A stretch of 39,619 bases of DNA from Acidimicrobiales bacterium (GCA_030447445.1 JAUJOW010000005.1:1-39619); one strand, 5' to 3'. Positions 23,942-33,771 are shown, numbered from the stretch's first letter. The notes: generated by a model not told the origin, from the letters alone. Translations and numbers: made by a program.

Positions 23942-25150
23942 TCAGGACGGGGGGAGGTCGATCCTGGCCAGCCAGAGGCCGGGGGCATCGATCTCGGCCG
24001 GCGTGGGCAGGTCACGCTCGTCGGCCCACAGGCGACCCAGGGCGTCGGGGCCCGCCCGGTCCACGATCCCGTCGACGAAGGCCGATCCCCGGTCGTAGCG
24101 CTCCTGGGTGAGGTCGATGCCGATCAACTTGGCCACGAACCGGTCGGCCTCGCCCGCCTCCACCCGGCGCCGGCGCATGGCCTCGGTGACCATGCCGTAG
24201 GAGGAGATGAGCGATCCGCCGATGCGGTCCATGACGTGGTCGACGTAGCCGACCAGGGCCAGCACCAACGCCTCCAGGCGGGGGAGCAGCTCGTCCTGGG
24301 CTGGTGACCGCACGGCGCCGAGCAGCACCTCCGGATCGGAGAAGAGCTGCTGGATGCCGCTCATGCTCTCGAACGACGAGGGGTCGAGCTCGGCGAAGTG
24401 GCTCTCGAGGGAGCCGCCGTCGGCCCGGAACGAGGACACGTACTCCTGGATGAGCTCCTCCAACCGGCGCCGCACGTGGGGGACGCCCAGCACGGCGTGA
24501 TGGCTGACCTCGTGCAGGCAGACCCAGAGGCGGAGGTCGTCGGCGTCGAGGCTCCAGCCACCCCCGAACTCGTCCAGGTTGCTCACCGCCACCAACAGGT
24601 CGTTGCTCATCGGGCGGGGTACGGGCAGGTCGTACTGGCCGAAGCTGCGGGTGGAGAGGTGCCCCACCATCGAGCCGGCGGTCATGCCGAGCATCACAGG
24701 GGCCATCGCCTGCATGAGGCTGTTCAGCCAGGCCACCGATGGGTCGGCGCCGACGTCGGGCTCCTCGGCGGCGACGGCGTTGCCCGGCGACGTCGGGTGC
24801 AGCGAGGCGGCCAGGCGCTCGAACAGCGGTCGGTAGGCGTCGAGCGTGGCGCTCACCCATTGGGTCCGGGTGACGGGCACCACGTTGACGGGCCGCCCGT
24901 TGACCGAGGTCGACAGGCCGGTGGTGGCGGCCACGTGGAGCTCGGCCACCCGCACGAGCTGCTCCAGGCGGATCCGCTCCATGGGGTCGACGTTGGGCTG
25001 GGTCCCCTCCCCACCGGTGGCGATGGAGTGGGCCATCTGGCGGGCGGCGTCCCAGGCGATGGGCCCCTGTTGCTGCAGCATCCGGGCCAGGTCGGAGAAG
25101 ATCGGCATCCCCTTGAACGGGTTCTCGCCGAATGGGTCCGGGTCGCTCAC
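23942..25150 (-). CDS. DUF2342 zinc metalloprotease-like protein (zincin_2)
   Basis: This 402-residue protein carries the zinc-protease motif HEVSHH (residues 213-218, H-E-x-x-H) in an otherwise helical protein. The context LRLWVCLHEVSHHAVL and the early segment NPFKGMPIFSDLARML are typical of the actinobacterial DUF2342/zincin_2 family, sometimes named F420 biosynthesis-associated. Its substrate is unknown. I choose GTG at 25150 over ATG at 25159 because the minus-strand hexamer TACCAT (25163-25158) ends 7 bases before it and includes the ATG itself. It is divergent from the epimerase gene. Confidence 0.85.
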   Translation of the reverse strand: MSDPDPFGENPFKGMPIFSDLARMLQQQGPIAWDAARQMAHSIATGGEGTQPNVDPMERIRLEQLVRVAELHVAATTGLSTSVNGRPVNVVPVTRTQWVSATLDAYRPLFERLAASLHPTSPGNAVAAEEPDVGADPSVAWLNSLMQAMAPVMLGMTAGSMVGHLSTRSFGQYDLPVPRPMSNDLLVAVSNLDEFGGGWSLDADDLRLWVCLHEVSHHAVLGVPHVRRRLEELIQEYVSSFRADGGSLESHFAELDPSSFESMSGIQQLFSDPEVLLGAVRSPAQDELLPRLEALVLALVGYVDHVMDRIGGSLISSYGMVTEAMRRRRVEAGEADRFVAKLIGIDLTQERYDRGSAFVDGIVDRAGPDALGRLWADERDLPTPAEIDAPGLWLARIDLPPS

Positions 25151-25156
25151 CAGGGG

Positions 25157-25163
25157 CATGGTA
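25157..25163. promoter_or_regulatory. Overlapping antiparallel -10 elements of a divergent promoter
   Basis: The seven bases CATGGTA read as TACCAT on the minus strand (7 bases before GTG 25150) and as CATGGT on the plus strand (6 bases before ATG 25169). Both divergent genes could start leaderless transcripts from the same few base pairs. Confidence 0.4.
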
Positions 25164-25168
25164 GGGGG

Positions 25169-26260
25169 ATGAGCGGCCAAGGGGACGCGGCCACCGTCGT
25201 CGTCACCGGCGCCTCGGGCCCGATCGGGCGGCGGGTCTGTGCCCTGCTCGGCGCCGAGCCCGACGTCTCCCGGATCGTGGCCCTCGACGTGGTGGACCCC
25301 CCGGGACCGCGGCCCGATCGGGTGGAGCACCAGAGGGTCGACGTGGCCGACGACGACCTCGGTCCTCGGTTCGCGGGCGCCGGCGCCGTGATCCACCTCG
25401 CGTCGGTGTTCGGGCCCGCCCTCGACGACGACCCAGTGGTCGTGGCCAACGGCGATGTGGTGCTGGCTCGGCGGGTTCTGGCCGCCGCCGGTGACGCCGG
25501 GGTGGACCACCTCGTGGTGCTGTCGAGCGCCACGGTGTACGGCGCCTGGCCGAACAACGCCGTCCCCCTCACCGAGGACGCCCCCCTCCGACCCGACCCC
25601 GGGTGCGCCTTCGCCGTGCAGAAGGCCGAAGCCGAGCGCCTGGCGCTCGAGTGGGCCGACGAGCATCCCGGAGCCACCGTCGCCCTCCTGCGCCCGGCGA
25701 CCACCGTCGCCGAGGACCACCCGGGTTGGCTGGCCGGCGCCCTTCGCGCCGCCGCCGCCGTGCGGGGACCCCAGGACGACCCGCCGGCCCAGTTCCTCCA
25801 CACCGACGACCTGGCGTCAGCGGTGGTCACAGCGTGGCGGCAGCGGTCGGCGGGACCCCTCAACGTGGCCCCCGACGGGTGGCTGCGAGCGGCCGAGCTG
25901 GCGGCGCTGTCGAGCACGCCGCGGTTGCGGGCACCCCAACCGGTGGTCGACCGGTTGGCCCGCCTGCGGTGGCGGCTCCGGCTCGCCCCCGCCCCACCCG
26001 GTGTGCAGCCCTACGCCCGCCACCCCTGGGTGGTCGCCAACGACCGCCTGCGGGCCACGGGATGGAGAGCCACGTCGACCAACGAGGAGGCCTTCGTGGC
26101 CGGGACCCCCGCGGGGCCCTGGGCCACCCTCAGCCCCCGCCGCCGCCAAGAGCTGGCGCTCGGCGCCACCGGCGTCGCGGTGGCCGGGGCCATGGCCGGC
26201 GTGGTCGCCATGGTCCGCCGCCGCGGGCGGGTCGGACGCGCTACCGCGACTTCTCGGTGA
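25169..26260 (+). CDS. NAD(P)-dependent epimerase/dehydratase-like protein (extended SDR)
   Basis: This 363-residue protein has the Rossmann motif VVVTGASGPIGRRV (TGASGxIG, residues 13-20), the HLAS strand and LSSATVYG, which supplies the active-site Ser/Thr. The expected YxxxK is F148-A-V-Q-K152, so the catalytic Tyr is Phe. A C-terminal hydrophobic helix (about 333-352, LALGATGVAVAGAMAGVVAM) followed by arginines suggests membrane attachment. It may be a binding or regulatory SDR like NmrA types, or have an altered reaction. It overlaps the convergent pseudo-HtrA gene by 20 bases. Confidence 0.82.
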   Translation: MSGQGDAATVVVTGASGPIGRRVCALLGAEPDVSRIVALDVVDPPGPRPDRVEHQRVDVADDDLGPRFAGAGAVIHLASVFGPALDDDPVVVANGDVVLARRVLAAAGDAGVDHLVVLSSATVYGAWPNNAVPLTEDAPLRPDPGCAFAVQKAEAERLALEWADEHPGATVALLRPATTVAEDHPGWLAGALRAAAAVRGPQDDPPAQFLHTDDLASAVVTAWRQRSAGPLNVAPDGWLRAAELAALSSTPRLRAPQPVVDRLARLRWRLRLAPAPPGVQPYARHPWVVANDRLRATGWRATSTNEEAFVAGTPAGPWATLSPRRRQELALGATGVAVAGAMAGVVAMVRRRGRVGRATATSR

Positions 26261-27446
26261 GGACGACCACGGCCATGCCGTCGGTCCCCTCCCGCCGGTA
26301 GGACAGGACGATCTGCTGGCCGGGCCGGCGGGCCGAGACGGCGGCGGCGAGATCGTCCATCGAGCTCACCGGCATCCCGTCCACGGCCACGACCACGTCT
26401 CCCGACGAGAGACCCGATTCGTCGGCCGGTCCGCCGTTGGTCACCCGCTGCACCACCGCACCGCCGTCCAGGCCCATGTCGGCGGCGTCCTCGGCGTCGA
26501 GGTCCTCGCCTTCCACGCCCAACCAGGCCTGTCGCACCCGGCCGTGGGCCACCAGGTCGTCGGCCACGGCGGTGGCCACGCCGATAGGTACCGCGTACCC
26601 GCCCACGCTGGCACCGTCCATGGACTCGAGCAGCACGCACATCCCCACCACGTCACCGTCGCCGTCGGCCAGCGCGCCGCCGGCGGCGTCGGGCGGCATG
26701 GGTCGGTCGGTCTGGATCAGGCCCCGCACCACCCCGGCCGGGCCGGTCGCCTCGCCGCCGAGGGCACTCACGACGCCGGCCGTCACCGTGACCCCCGCTG
26801 ATCGGCCGCTGCCGCTCGACACCGTGATGGCCGCCTCTCCGGTCATCGGGTTGCCCGTGGCCCGCGGAGCGGTGGGCAGATCCTCGCCGGCGACCTGCAC
26901 CACGGCCACGCCGACGACCTCGTCGGATCCGAGCACCGTGCCCTCCACCTCGCGGCCTTCGCCGCCGTGCACCACCACCACCCGTTCGGCGTCGCCGACG
27001 AGGGCGGCGCTGGTCACGAGCACCCCGTCGGCTCGCACAACCACCCCCGAGCCGGTCCGCGCCCCTCCGTCGACCTCGACCCGCACGACGGCGGGCCCGA
27101 CCACGGCGGCGACGTCACGCACCGTCTTCGGCGCCGTCGACGTCGAGATCGACCGAAGCTGGGCGGCGGCCGAGGAGCCGTTCCGCTCGACCAGCCGGGG
27201 CGACAGCGACCCGGTGACGGCCAGGGCCGCCACCGCGACGACGGCACCGCTCAGCCCGGCCACCACGGCCACCGCCCACAGCGGTGGTGGCGACCCGGCC
27301 GAGGAAGCCGGCACCGGCGCCGAGCCGCCCGGGCCCCGGGGCGACGCCCCCGCCCCGATCTCGGAGGGGTGGCGCCAGAGGCGATCCTCGGGTGGGAGCG
27401 GGACGCTCGGACCCGACGCGTCGTCGTCGGCATCGTCGTCACGCAC
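26241..27446 (-). CDS. HtrA-like PDZ protein lacking the catalytic triad (pseudoprotease)
   Basis: This 401-residue protein has the layout of the HtrA at 11183: cytoplasmic N-terminus with RLWRHPSEIG, one transmembrane helix (about 56-78), a trypsin-fold domain (about 105-285) and a PDZ domain (about 300-395). The fold motifs are recognisable but every catalytic position is replaced: His by Ala148 (VTSAALVG), Asp by Gly179 (DEVVGVAVV) and Ser by Ala255 (PPDAAGGAL). It cannot be a serine protease; binding or regulatory roles are likely. GTG 27446 follows a TAGTCT hexamer by 6 bases. Confidence 0.88.
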   Translation of the reverse strand: MRDDDADDDASGPSVPLPPEDRLWRHPSEIGAGASPRGPGGSAPVPASSAGSPPPLWAVAVVAGLSGAVVAVAALAVTGSLSPRLVERNGSSAAAQLRSISTSTAPKTVRDVAAVVGPAVVRVEVDGGARTGSGVVVRADGVLVTSAALVGDAERVVVVHGGEGREVEGTVLGSDEVVGVAVVQVAGEDLPTAPRATGNPMTGEAAITVSSGSGRSAGVTVTAGVVSALGGEATGPAGVVRGLIQTDRPMPPDAAGGALADGDGDVVGMCVLLESMDGASVGGYAVPIGVATAVADDLVAHGRVRQAWLGVEGEDLDAEDAADMGLDGGAVVQRVTNGGPADESGLSSGDVVVAVDGMPVSSMDDLAAAVSARRPGQQIVLSYRREGTDGMAVVVLTEKSR

Positions 27447-27452
27447 GCTCGG

Positions 27453-27458
27453 AGACTA
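27453..27458 (-). promoter_or_regulatory. -10 hexamer of the pseudo-HtrA gene (leaderless)
   Basis: TAGTCT on the minus strand ends 6 bases before GTG 27446. Confidence 0.5.
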
Positions 27459-27541
27459 CCGACGGCCGCTCCGGGGGTGTCAGCGCCCGGCCCGAGAAGG
27501 GGACCTACACGGCCCAAGTGCTCCACCGACCGTCGGTTCCC

Positions 27542-27547
27542 TACCAT
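27542..27547 (+). promoter_or_regulatory. -10 hexamer of moaE (leaderless)
   Basis: TACCAT ends 6 bases before GTG 27554, choosing it over GTG 27551. Confidence 0.5.
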
Positions 27548-27553
27548 GGCGTG

Positions 27554-28051
27554 GTGGCCGGACCGATCCTCGAGCGACCCCTTGGGGTCCGTGACGGCGA
27601 CAGCTGGGTCGGGGTCGTGCGAGAGCCCCTGCCCGTCGACGCCGTCGGTTCGTGGGCGGTCCGCCCGGACTGCGGGGCCGTGGTCACCTTCACCGGCACG
27701 GTGCGAGACCACTCGGAGGGTCGGACGGGGGTGACCGACCTGACCTACGAGGCCTACGAGGAGCCGGCCGTCGCCCGCATCAGCGGCGTGGTGGACGAGG
27801 TTCGGCGCCGCTGGCCGGCGGTCGGTCGGGTGGCCGTCGTGCACAGGGTGGGGCCCCTGGTGGTGGGTGACGCCGCCGTGGTGGTGGCCGTCTCGAGCCC
27901 ACACCGGGCCGAGGCCTTTGCTGCCGCCGCCTGGTGCATCGACACCGTCAAGGCCACCGTGCCCATCTGGAAGCACGAGCGCTGGGAGGGGGGCACGGCG
28001 TGGGGTGTCGATGCCGTCCCGCTGACCGACGTCGACCCGGCCGACCGATGA
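27554..28051 (+). CDS. moaE: Molybdopterin synthase catalytic subunit MoaE (copy 1)
   Basis: This 165-residue protein has the MoaE signatures: CGAVVTFTGTVRDH, LTYEAYEE, VVHRVGPLVVGDAAVVV, SPHRAEAFAAAAWCID and the active-site KATVPIWKHE with both conserved lysine-region residues (one Lys is retained, the second is His as in many homologues). MoaE with thiocarboxylated MoaD converts cPMP to molybdopterin. No moaD is adjacent. It overlaps the next small gene by ATGA. A second, clearly divergent copy lies at 32036-32500. Confidence 0.92.
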   Translation: MAGPILERPLGVRDGDSWVGVVREPLPVDAVGSWAVRPDCGAVVTFTGTVRDHSEGRTGVTDLTYEAYEEPAVARISGVVDEVRRRWPAVGRVAVVHRVGPLVVGDAAVVVAVSSPHRAEAFAAAAWCIDTVKATVPIWKHERWEGGTAWGVDAVPLTDVDPADR

Positions 28052-28272
28052 CCGCGCTCGCCTTCCTCCTCATCCCGGTGGTCATCGTCGCCGTGGGCAG
28101 CGTCGTGCTCTGGTGGCGGGGACGGCAACCGTCGTCGGTCGAGTCGGGCATCGAATCCTTCCAGCGGGAGATGCGGGCCCTGTCCCCGGAGGCCGAGGCC
28201 GAGGGGCCGCAACGCCCCCCACCTTTCGACCCGTCCTCCCGGCGTCCGCCCAAGCCGGCCGAGGACGGCTGA
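28048..28272 (+). CDS. Small single-TM protein of unknown function (copy 1)
   Basis: This 74-residue protein has an N-terminal transmembrane helix ([21 protein letters not shown], about residues 3-22) and a charged, proline-rich cytoplasmic tail with SGIESFQREMRALSPE, probably one amphipathic helix. No family is recognised. Its ATG overlaps the moaE stop and its stop is 3 bases before mreB, so it is in the moaE-mreB operon. Position before mreB hints at a role in MreB membrane attachment; that is speculation. The gene is retained, with indels, in tandem unit 2. Confidence 0.65.
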   Translation: MTALAFLLIPVVIVAVGSVVLWWRGRQPSSVESGIESFQREMRALSPEAEAEGPQRPPPFDPSSRRPPKPAEDG

Positions 28273-28275
28273 GCG

Positions 28276-29280
28276 GTGGCACGCGACCTGGCCATCGACC
28301 TCGGCACCGCCAACACCCTCGTCTACGCCAAGGGTCAGGGCATCGTCCTCAACGAGCCGTCGGTGATCGCCCTCAACCAGCAGACCGGTGATGTCCTGGC
28401 CATGGGCCACGAGGCCTGGCAGATGATCGGCCGCACGCCCGGCTACATCATCGCCGTGCGCCCCCTCCGCCAGGGGGCCATCACCGACTTCGACATCACC
28501 CAGCGCATGATCAGGCTGCTGTTGCACCGCGCCGGCGTCAGCCGGTTCAACCGGCCCCGGGTCGTCATCTGCGTCCCCTCGGCCATCACCGAGGTCGAGC
28601 GACGGGCCGTCACCGAGGCCGCCCGCCGGGCCGGCGCGGCCGACGCACAGCTCCTCGAGCAGCCCATGGCCGCCGCCATCGGAGCCGGTCTGGCCATCCA
28701 CGAGCCGGTGGCCAACATGGTCATCGACGTCGGCGGCGGCACCTCCGAGACCGCCCTCATCTCCCTCGGCGGAGTCGTGGCCCTCCAGGCCGTCCGGGTC
28801 GGGTCCTTCGACATCGACGCCGCCATCCAGTCCTTCATCCGCCGGGAGTACGGGATCGCCGTCGGTGAGCGCACCGCCGAGGACATCAAGGTGGCCATCG
28901 GATCGGCCTTCCCGGTACAGGACGAGGTCAAGGCCGAGGTGCGGGGGCGCGACCTCATGAGTGGCCTTCCGAAGACGGTGATCCTGAGCCCCGAGGAGGT
29001 CCGGCTCGCCATCAGCGAACCGGTGAACGCCGTGGTCGAGTCGGTCATCGCCTGCCTCGGCGAGGCCCCGCCCGAGCTGGCCCACGACCTGATCGTCCGG
29101 GGCATGCACCTCGTCGGTGGCGGCGGGATGTTGAAGGGCCTGGCCCAGCGCATCGCCAACGAGACCGAGATCCCCGTCTACCTCGTCGACGCCCCGCTCG
29201 AGTGTGTGGTGCTCGGGGCCGGTCGGTGCGTCGAGGCCTACGACCAGCTCAAGGTCATGTTCATGGGCGCCCGCTCCTGA
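28276..29280 (+). CDS. mreB: MreB-like actin homologue (copy 1)
   Basis: This 334-residue protein has the actin-fold motifs: phosphate 1 [20 protein letters not shown], phosphate 2 [18 protein letters not shown], connector and adenosine motif HLVGGGGMLKGL. Length matches MreB/Mbl. MreB polymerises on ATP beneath the membrane and guides cell-wall synthesis. The partner genes mreC, mreD and rodA are not adjacent, and the context (moaE upstream, liv genes downstream) is unusual. The GTG start lies 3 bases after the small membrane gene. A frameshifted second copy is at 32705-33718. Confidence 0.93.
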   Translation: MARDLAIDLGTANTLVYAKGQGIVLNEPSVIALNQQTGDVLAMGHEAWQMIGRTPGYIIAVRPLRQGAITDFDITQRMIRLLLHRAGVSRFNRPRVVICVPSAITEVERRAVTEAARRAGAADAQLLEQPMAAAIGAGLAIHEPVANMVIDVGGGTSETALISLGGVVALQAVRVGSFDIDAAIQSFIRREYGIAVGERTAEDIKVAIGSAFPVQDEVKAEVRGRDLMSGLPKTVILSPEEVRLAISEPVNAVVESVIACLGEAPPELAHDLIVRGMHLVGGGGMLKGLAQRIANETEIPVYLVDAPLECVVLGAGRCVEAYDQLKVMFMGARS

Positions 29281-29281
29281 A

Positions 29282-29332
29282 CGAGGGCGCCCCCTCGGCG
29301 CGTACACCTCCCGTTCATGATTCAATACCGCC
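29282..29332 (+). promoter_or_regulatory. mreB-livG spacer: conserved hairpin and possible livG promoter
   Basis: CGAGGG (29282-29287) and CCCTCG (29292-29297) form a 6-bp stem with loop CGCC. In tandem unit 2 (33720-33735) the stem is unchanged but the loop is CCGT. The following bases, from GTACACCTCCCG to ATTCAATACCG, are also identical in both units; TTCAAT (29321-29326) ends 6 bases before the livG GTG. It may be a partial terminator followed by a liv promoter. Confidence 0.45.
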
Positions 29333-30126
<794 letters not shown>

Positions 30127-30127
<1 letters not shown>

Positions 30128-30834
30128 TGGCGCTCCTCGAGCTCCACGACGTGTCGGGCGGCTACGGGCCGGTGCAGGTGCTCCACGGCCTCGACCTCAC
30201 CGTCGACGAGGGCGAGGTCGCCGTGGTGCTCGGAGCCAACGGCGCCGGCAAGACCACCCTGCTGCGGGCCATCAGCGGCATCATCTCGTCGAAGGGGGAG
30301 ATCACCTTCGACGGCAAGCGGCTCGACGGCCGGCGCACCGAAGCGGTGGCCCGAGCCGGCATCGCGCACGTGCCGCAGGGCCGGGGGACGTTCACCGAGC
30401 TGACCGTCGAGGAGAACCTCCGCCTCGGGGCCTCCGTGCGCCGGGACGGGGACGTGGGCGCCGACATGCGCCACTGGCTCGAGGTCTTCCCCCGCCTGGG
30501 CGAGCGCCGCAGCCAGGAGGCGGGCAGCATGAGCGGCGGCGAGCAGCAGATGCTCGCCATCGCTCGGGCCATGATGGGTCGGCCCCGTCTGGTACTGCTC
30601 GACGAGCCGTCGCTCGGGCTGGCCCCCCTCATCACCCGGGACCTGTTCGAGCGGCTCGGTCAGCTCAACCGCGAGGACGGTCTGACCATGCTGGTGGTCG
30701 AGCAGAACGCCAACCTGGCCCTCGACATGGGTGACCGCGGCTACGTGCTCGAGACCGGTCGCTTCGTGGCCACCGGGCCCGCCGCCGACCTGAAGAACGA
30801 CGACGCCGTCCGAAAGGCCTACTTGGGGTTCTGA
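30127..30834 (+). CDS. livF: Branched-chain amino acid ABC transporter ATPase LivF (copy 1)
   Basis: This 235-residue ABC ATPase has Walker A GANGAGKTT, Q-loop HVPQGRGTF, signature MSGGEQQMLAIARAM, Walker B LVLLDEPSLGL and switch LVVEQNANLAL, the LivF-type ending. It forms the nucleotide-binding dimer with LivG. ATG start overlaps the livG stop and its own stop overlaps the livH ATG, so the liv genes are translationally chained. Confidence 0.93.
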
Positions 30835-31724
30835 TGGATCTCTTCTTGGAGCAGGTGCTGAACGGGATCGGCAACGGTGTGGTGTACGCCTCGGTGGCCC
30901 TCGCCCTCGTGCTCATCTTCCGGACCACCGGCCTGCTCAACTTCGCCCAGGGCGAGATGGCGCTGTTCTCCACCTACGTCTCCTGGAAGCTGACCACGGC
31001 CACCGACCTACCCGTGCTCGCCGCCATCGGCCTCTCGATGGCCATCGGCTTCGTGGCCGGGGCCGTCATCGAACGGGTGCTGATCCGCCCGGTCGAGGAG
31101 GGCCGCAGCCCCCTGAATGTCGTGATCGTGACCCTCGGCATGTTCCTGGCCTTCAACTCCCTGGCCCAGCTCTTCTTCGGCACCGATCCCGAGGTGATGC
31201 CATCGCCCTTCCCGCAGGGCAGCGTCGACGTCGGCAGCATCCGCATCAACAAGGAGACCATCGGTCTCGCCGCAGTGCTGGCCGTCGAATGCATCCTGCT
31301 CTACCTGCTCCTGCAGAAGACCAAGATCGGCCTCTCCATCCGGGCGGTGGCCTCCAACCCCGACTCGAGCCGCTTGGTGGGCATCAACGCCGGTGTGATG
31401 CTCATGTTCGGGTGGGCCCTGGCCGCCGCCCTCGGTGCGCTCGCCGGTTCGCTCGTGGCCGGCTACGAGAACCGGGGCCTCGACGCCAGCCTCATGCAGG
31501 CGGTGCTTGTCTTCGCGCTCGCCGCCGCTGCCCTCGGCGGCTTCGACAGCCCGCTCGGGGCGGTGGTGGCCGGGCTCTTCGTGGGGGTGGCCAACGCCCT
31601 CACCATCCAGTACGTCGACGTGCTGGACGGCATCGAGCTCGTGCTCCCGCTCGGCCTCGTGCTCATCGTGTTGCTCGTCCGTCCGACCGGCCTGTTCGGC
31701 CGCCGCACCGTGGAGCGAGTATGA
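30834..31724 (+). CDS. livH: Branched-chain amino acid ABC transporter permease LivH (copy 1)
   Basis: This 296-residue permease has about eight hydrophobic segments, the N-terminal GIGNGVVYASVALALVLIFR and TTGLLNFAQGEMALFST, the hallmark of LivH, and the EAA-like cytoplasmic loop IRAVASNPDSSRLVGIN. It forms the channel with LivM. The end of the gene overlaps livM by ATGA. Confidence 0.93.
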   Translation: MDLFLEQVLNGIGNGVVYASVALALVLIFRTTGLLNFAQGEMALFSTYVSWKLTTATDLPVLAAIGLSMAIGFVAGAVIERVLIRPVEEGRSPLNVVIVTLGMFLAFNSLAQLFFGTDPEVMPSPFPQGSVDVGSIRINKETIGLAAVLAVECILLYLLLQKTKIGLSIRAVASNPDSSRLVGINAGVMLMFGWALAAALGALAGSLVAGYENRGLDASLMQAVLVFALAAAALGGFDSPLGAVVAGLFVGVANALTIQYVDVLDGIELVLPLGLVLIVLLVRPTGLFGRRTVERV

Positions 31725-32027
31725 CCGAGCAGATCGACCCGGTTCCCGCCGCACCTGCCGGTGCCGTCTCGCTGCGGAAGACCGGAGAGGCTGACGTCGA
31801 TCCAGGCACGGTCGGCCCCGACGGCACCACCGGCACCGACGGCAGGGATGGCTCCGACGGCTCGTCCGCCGATCTCACCCCGGCTCGACCGCCGGCGGTC
31901 ACCACGCTGCGCATCGTCGCCGGCGTGGTCCTGGCCGCCGCCGCGCTGTACGCCCCCTTCTACTTCACGCCCACCAACAACAAGCTCCTCGCCCAAGCCG
32001 TCTACCTGGCCATCGCCGCCATGGGCC
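31721..32027 (+). pseudogene. livM: LivM permease, first ~102 codons only (truncated by the duplication junction)
   Basis: A hydrophilic, Asp/Gly/Thr-rich N-terminus (VDPGTVGPDGTTGTDGRDG) leads into TM1 (LRIVAGVVLAAAALYAPFYF) and TPTNNKLLAQAVYLAIAAMG. There the sequence leaves livM and enters the upstream part of moaE copy 2. The corresponding complete but frameshifted gene is 36148-37246. If the tandem arrangement were real in the cell, this copy would give only a short membrane peptide. Confidence 0.85.
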
Positions 32028-32035
32028 GGTGCACC

Positions 32036-32496
32036 ATGCCTCGACGCCTGCCGGGCGGGCCTGCCCGCGCCCCAGGACGACACGTGGGTCGGCGTCACCG
32101 ACCGTGTGCTGCCGGTGAGCGGGGCCGGCACCTGGGTGTCCGGGCCCGACTGCGGGGCGGTGGTCACCTTCACCGGCACCGTGCGCGACCACGCCGAGGG
32201 CCGGCCGGGGGTGACCGGGCTCACCTACGAGGCCTACGAGGAGCAGGCGACCGCCCGCTTGGCCGAGGTGGTCGGCGAGGCTCGGCGACGCTGGCCGGCG
32301 CTGCCGGTGGCGGCCCTGCACCGCACCGGCGTTGGGCGTGGGAGAGGCAGCTGTCGTGGTGGCGGTGGCCACCCCCACCGGGCCGACGCCTTCGCCGCCG
32401 CCGCCTTCTGCATAGACACGCTGAAGGCCACCGTGCCCATCTGGAAGAAGGAGACGTGGGCCGGCGGGGCGACGTCCCGCTGATCGACGTGACCCG

Positions 32497-32500
<4 letters not shown>
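32036..32500 (+). pseudogene. moaE: MoaE copy 2, frameshifted
   Basis: DTWVGV, CGAVVTFTGTVRDHAEG, LTYEAYEEQATARLAE, RADAFAAAAFCIDTLK and KATVPIWKKE are readable but spread over three frames. After HRTG (about 32330) the frame shifts and GVGEAAVVVAVATP is found one base over, then it shifts back. The end GDVPLIDVTR-stop is in yet another frame. By eye roughly two thirds of residues match copy 1, far fewer than for mreB or liv. The 5' end is not alignable upstream of DTWVG, so the start is approximate. Confidence 0.75.
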
Positions 32501-33718
<1,218 letters not shown>

Positions 33719-33719
33719 A

Positions 33720-33735
33720 CGAGGGCCGTCCCTCG
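33720..33735. terminator. mreB-livG spacer hairpin, unit 2 copy
   Basis: CGAGGG and CCCTCG with loop CCGT. The stem is the same as in unit 1 (29282-29297) while the loop differs, suggesting that the stem is under constraint. Confidence 0.4.
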
Positions 33736-33771
33736 GCTCGTACACCTCCCGTTCATGATTCAATACCGCCG

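Noticed and set aside
27459..27537. ACCGACGG (27459-27466) and CCGTCGGT (27530-27537) as an operator or hairpin between the pseudo-HtrA and moaE genes
   Set aside because: An 8-bp inverted repeat 63 bases apart is expected by chance in DNA this GC-rich, and nothing else supports it.
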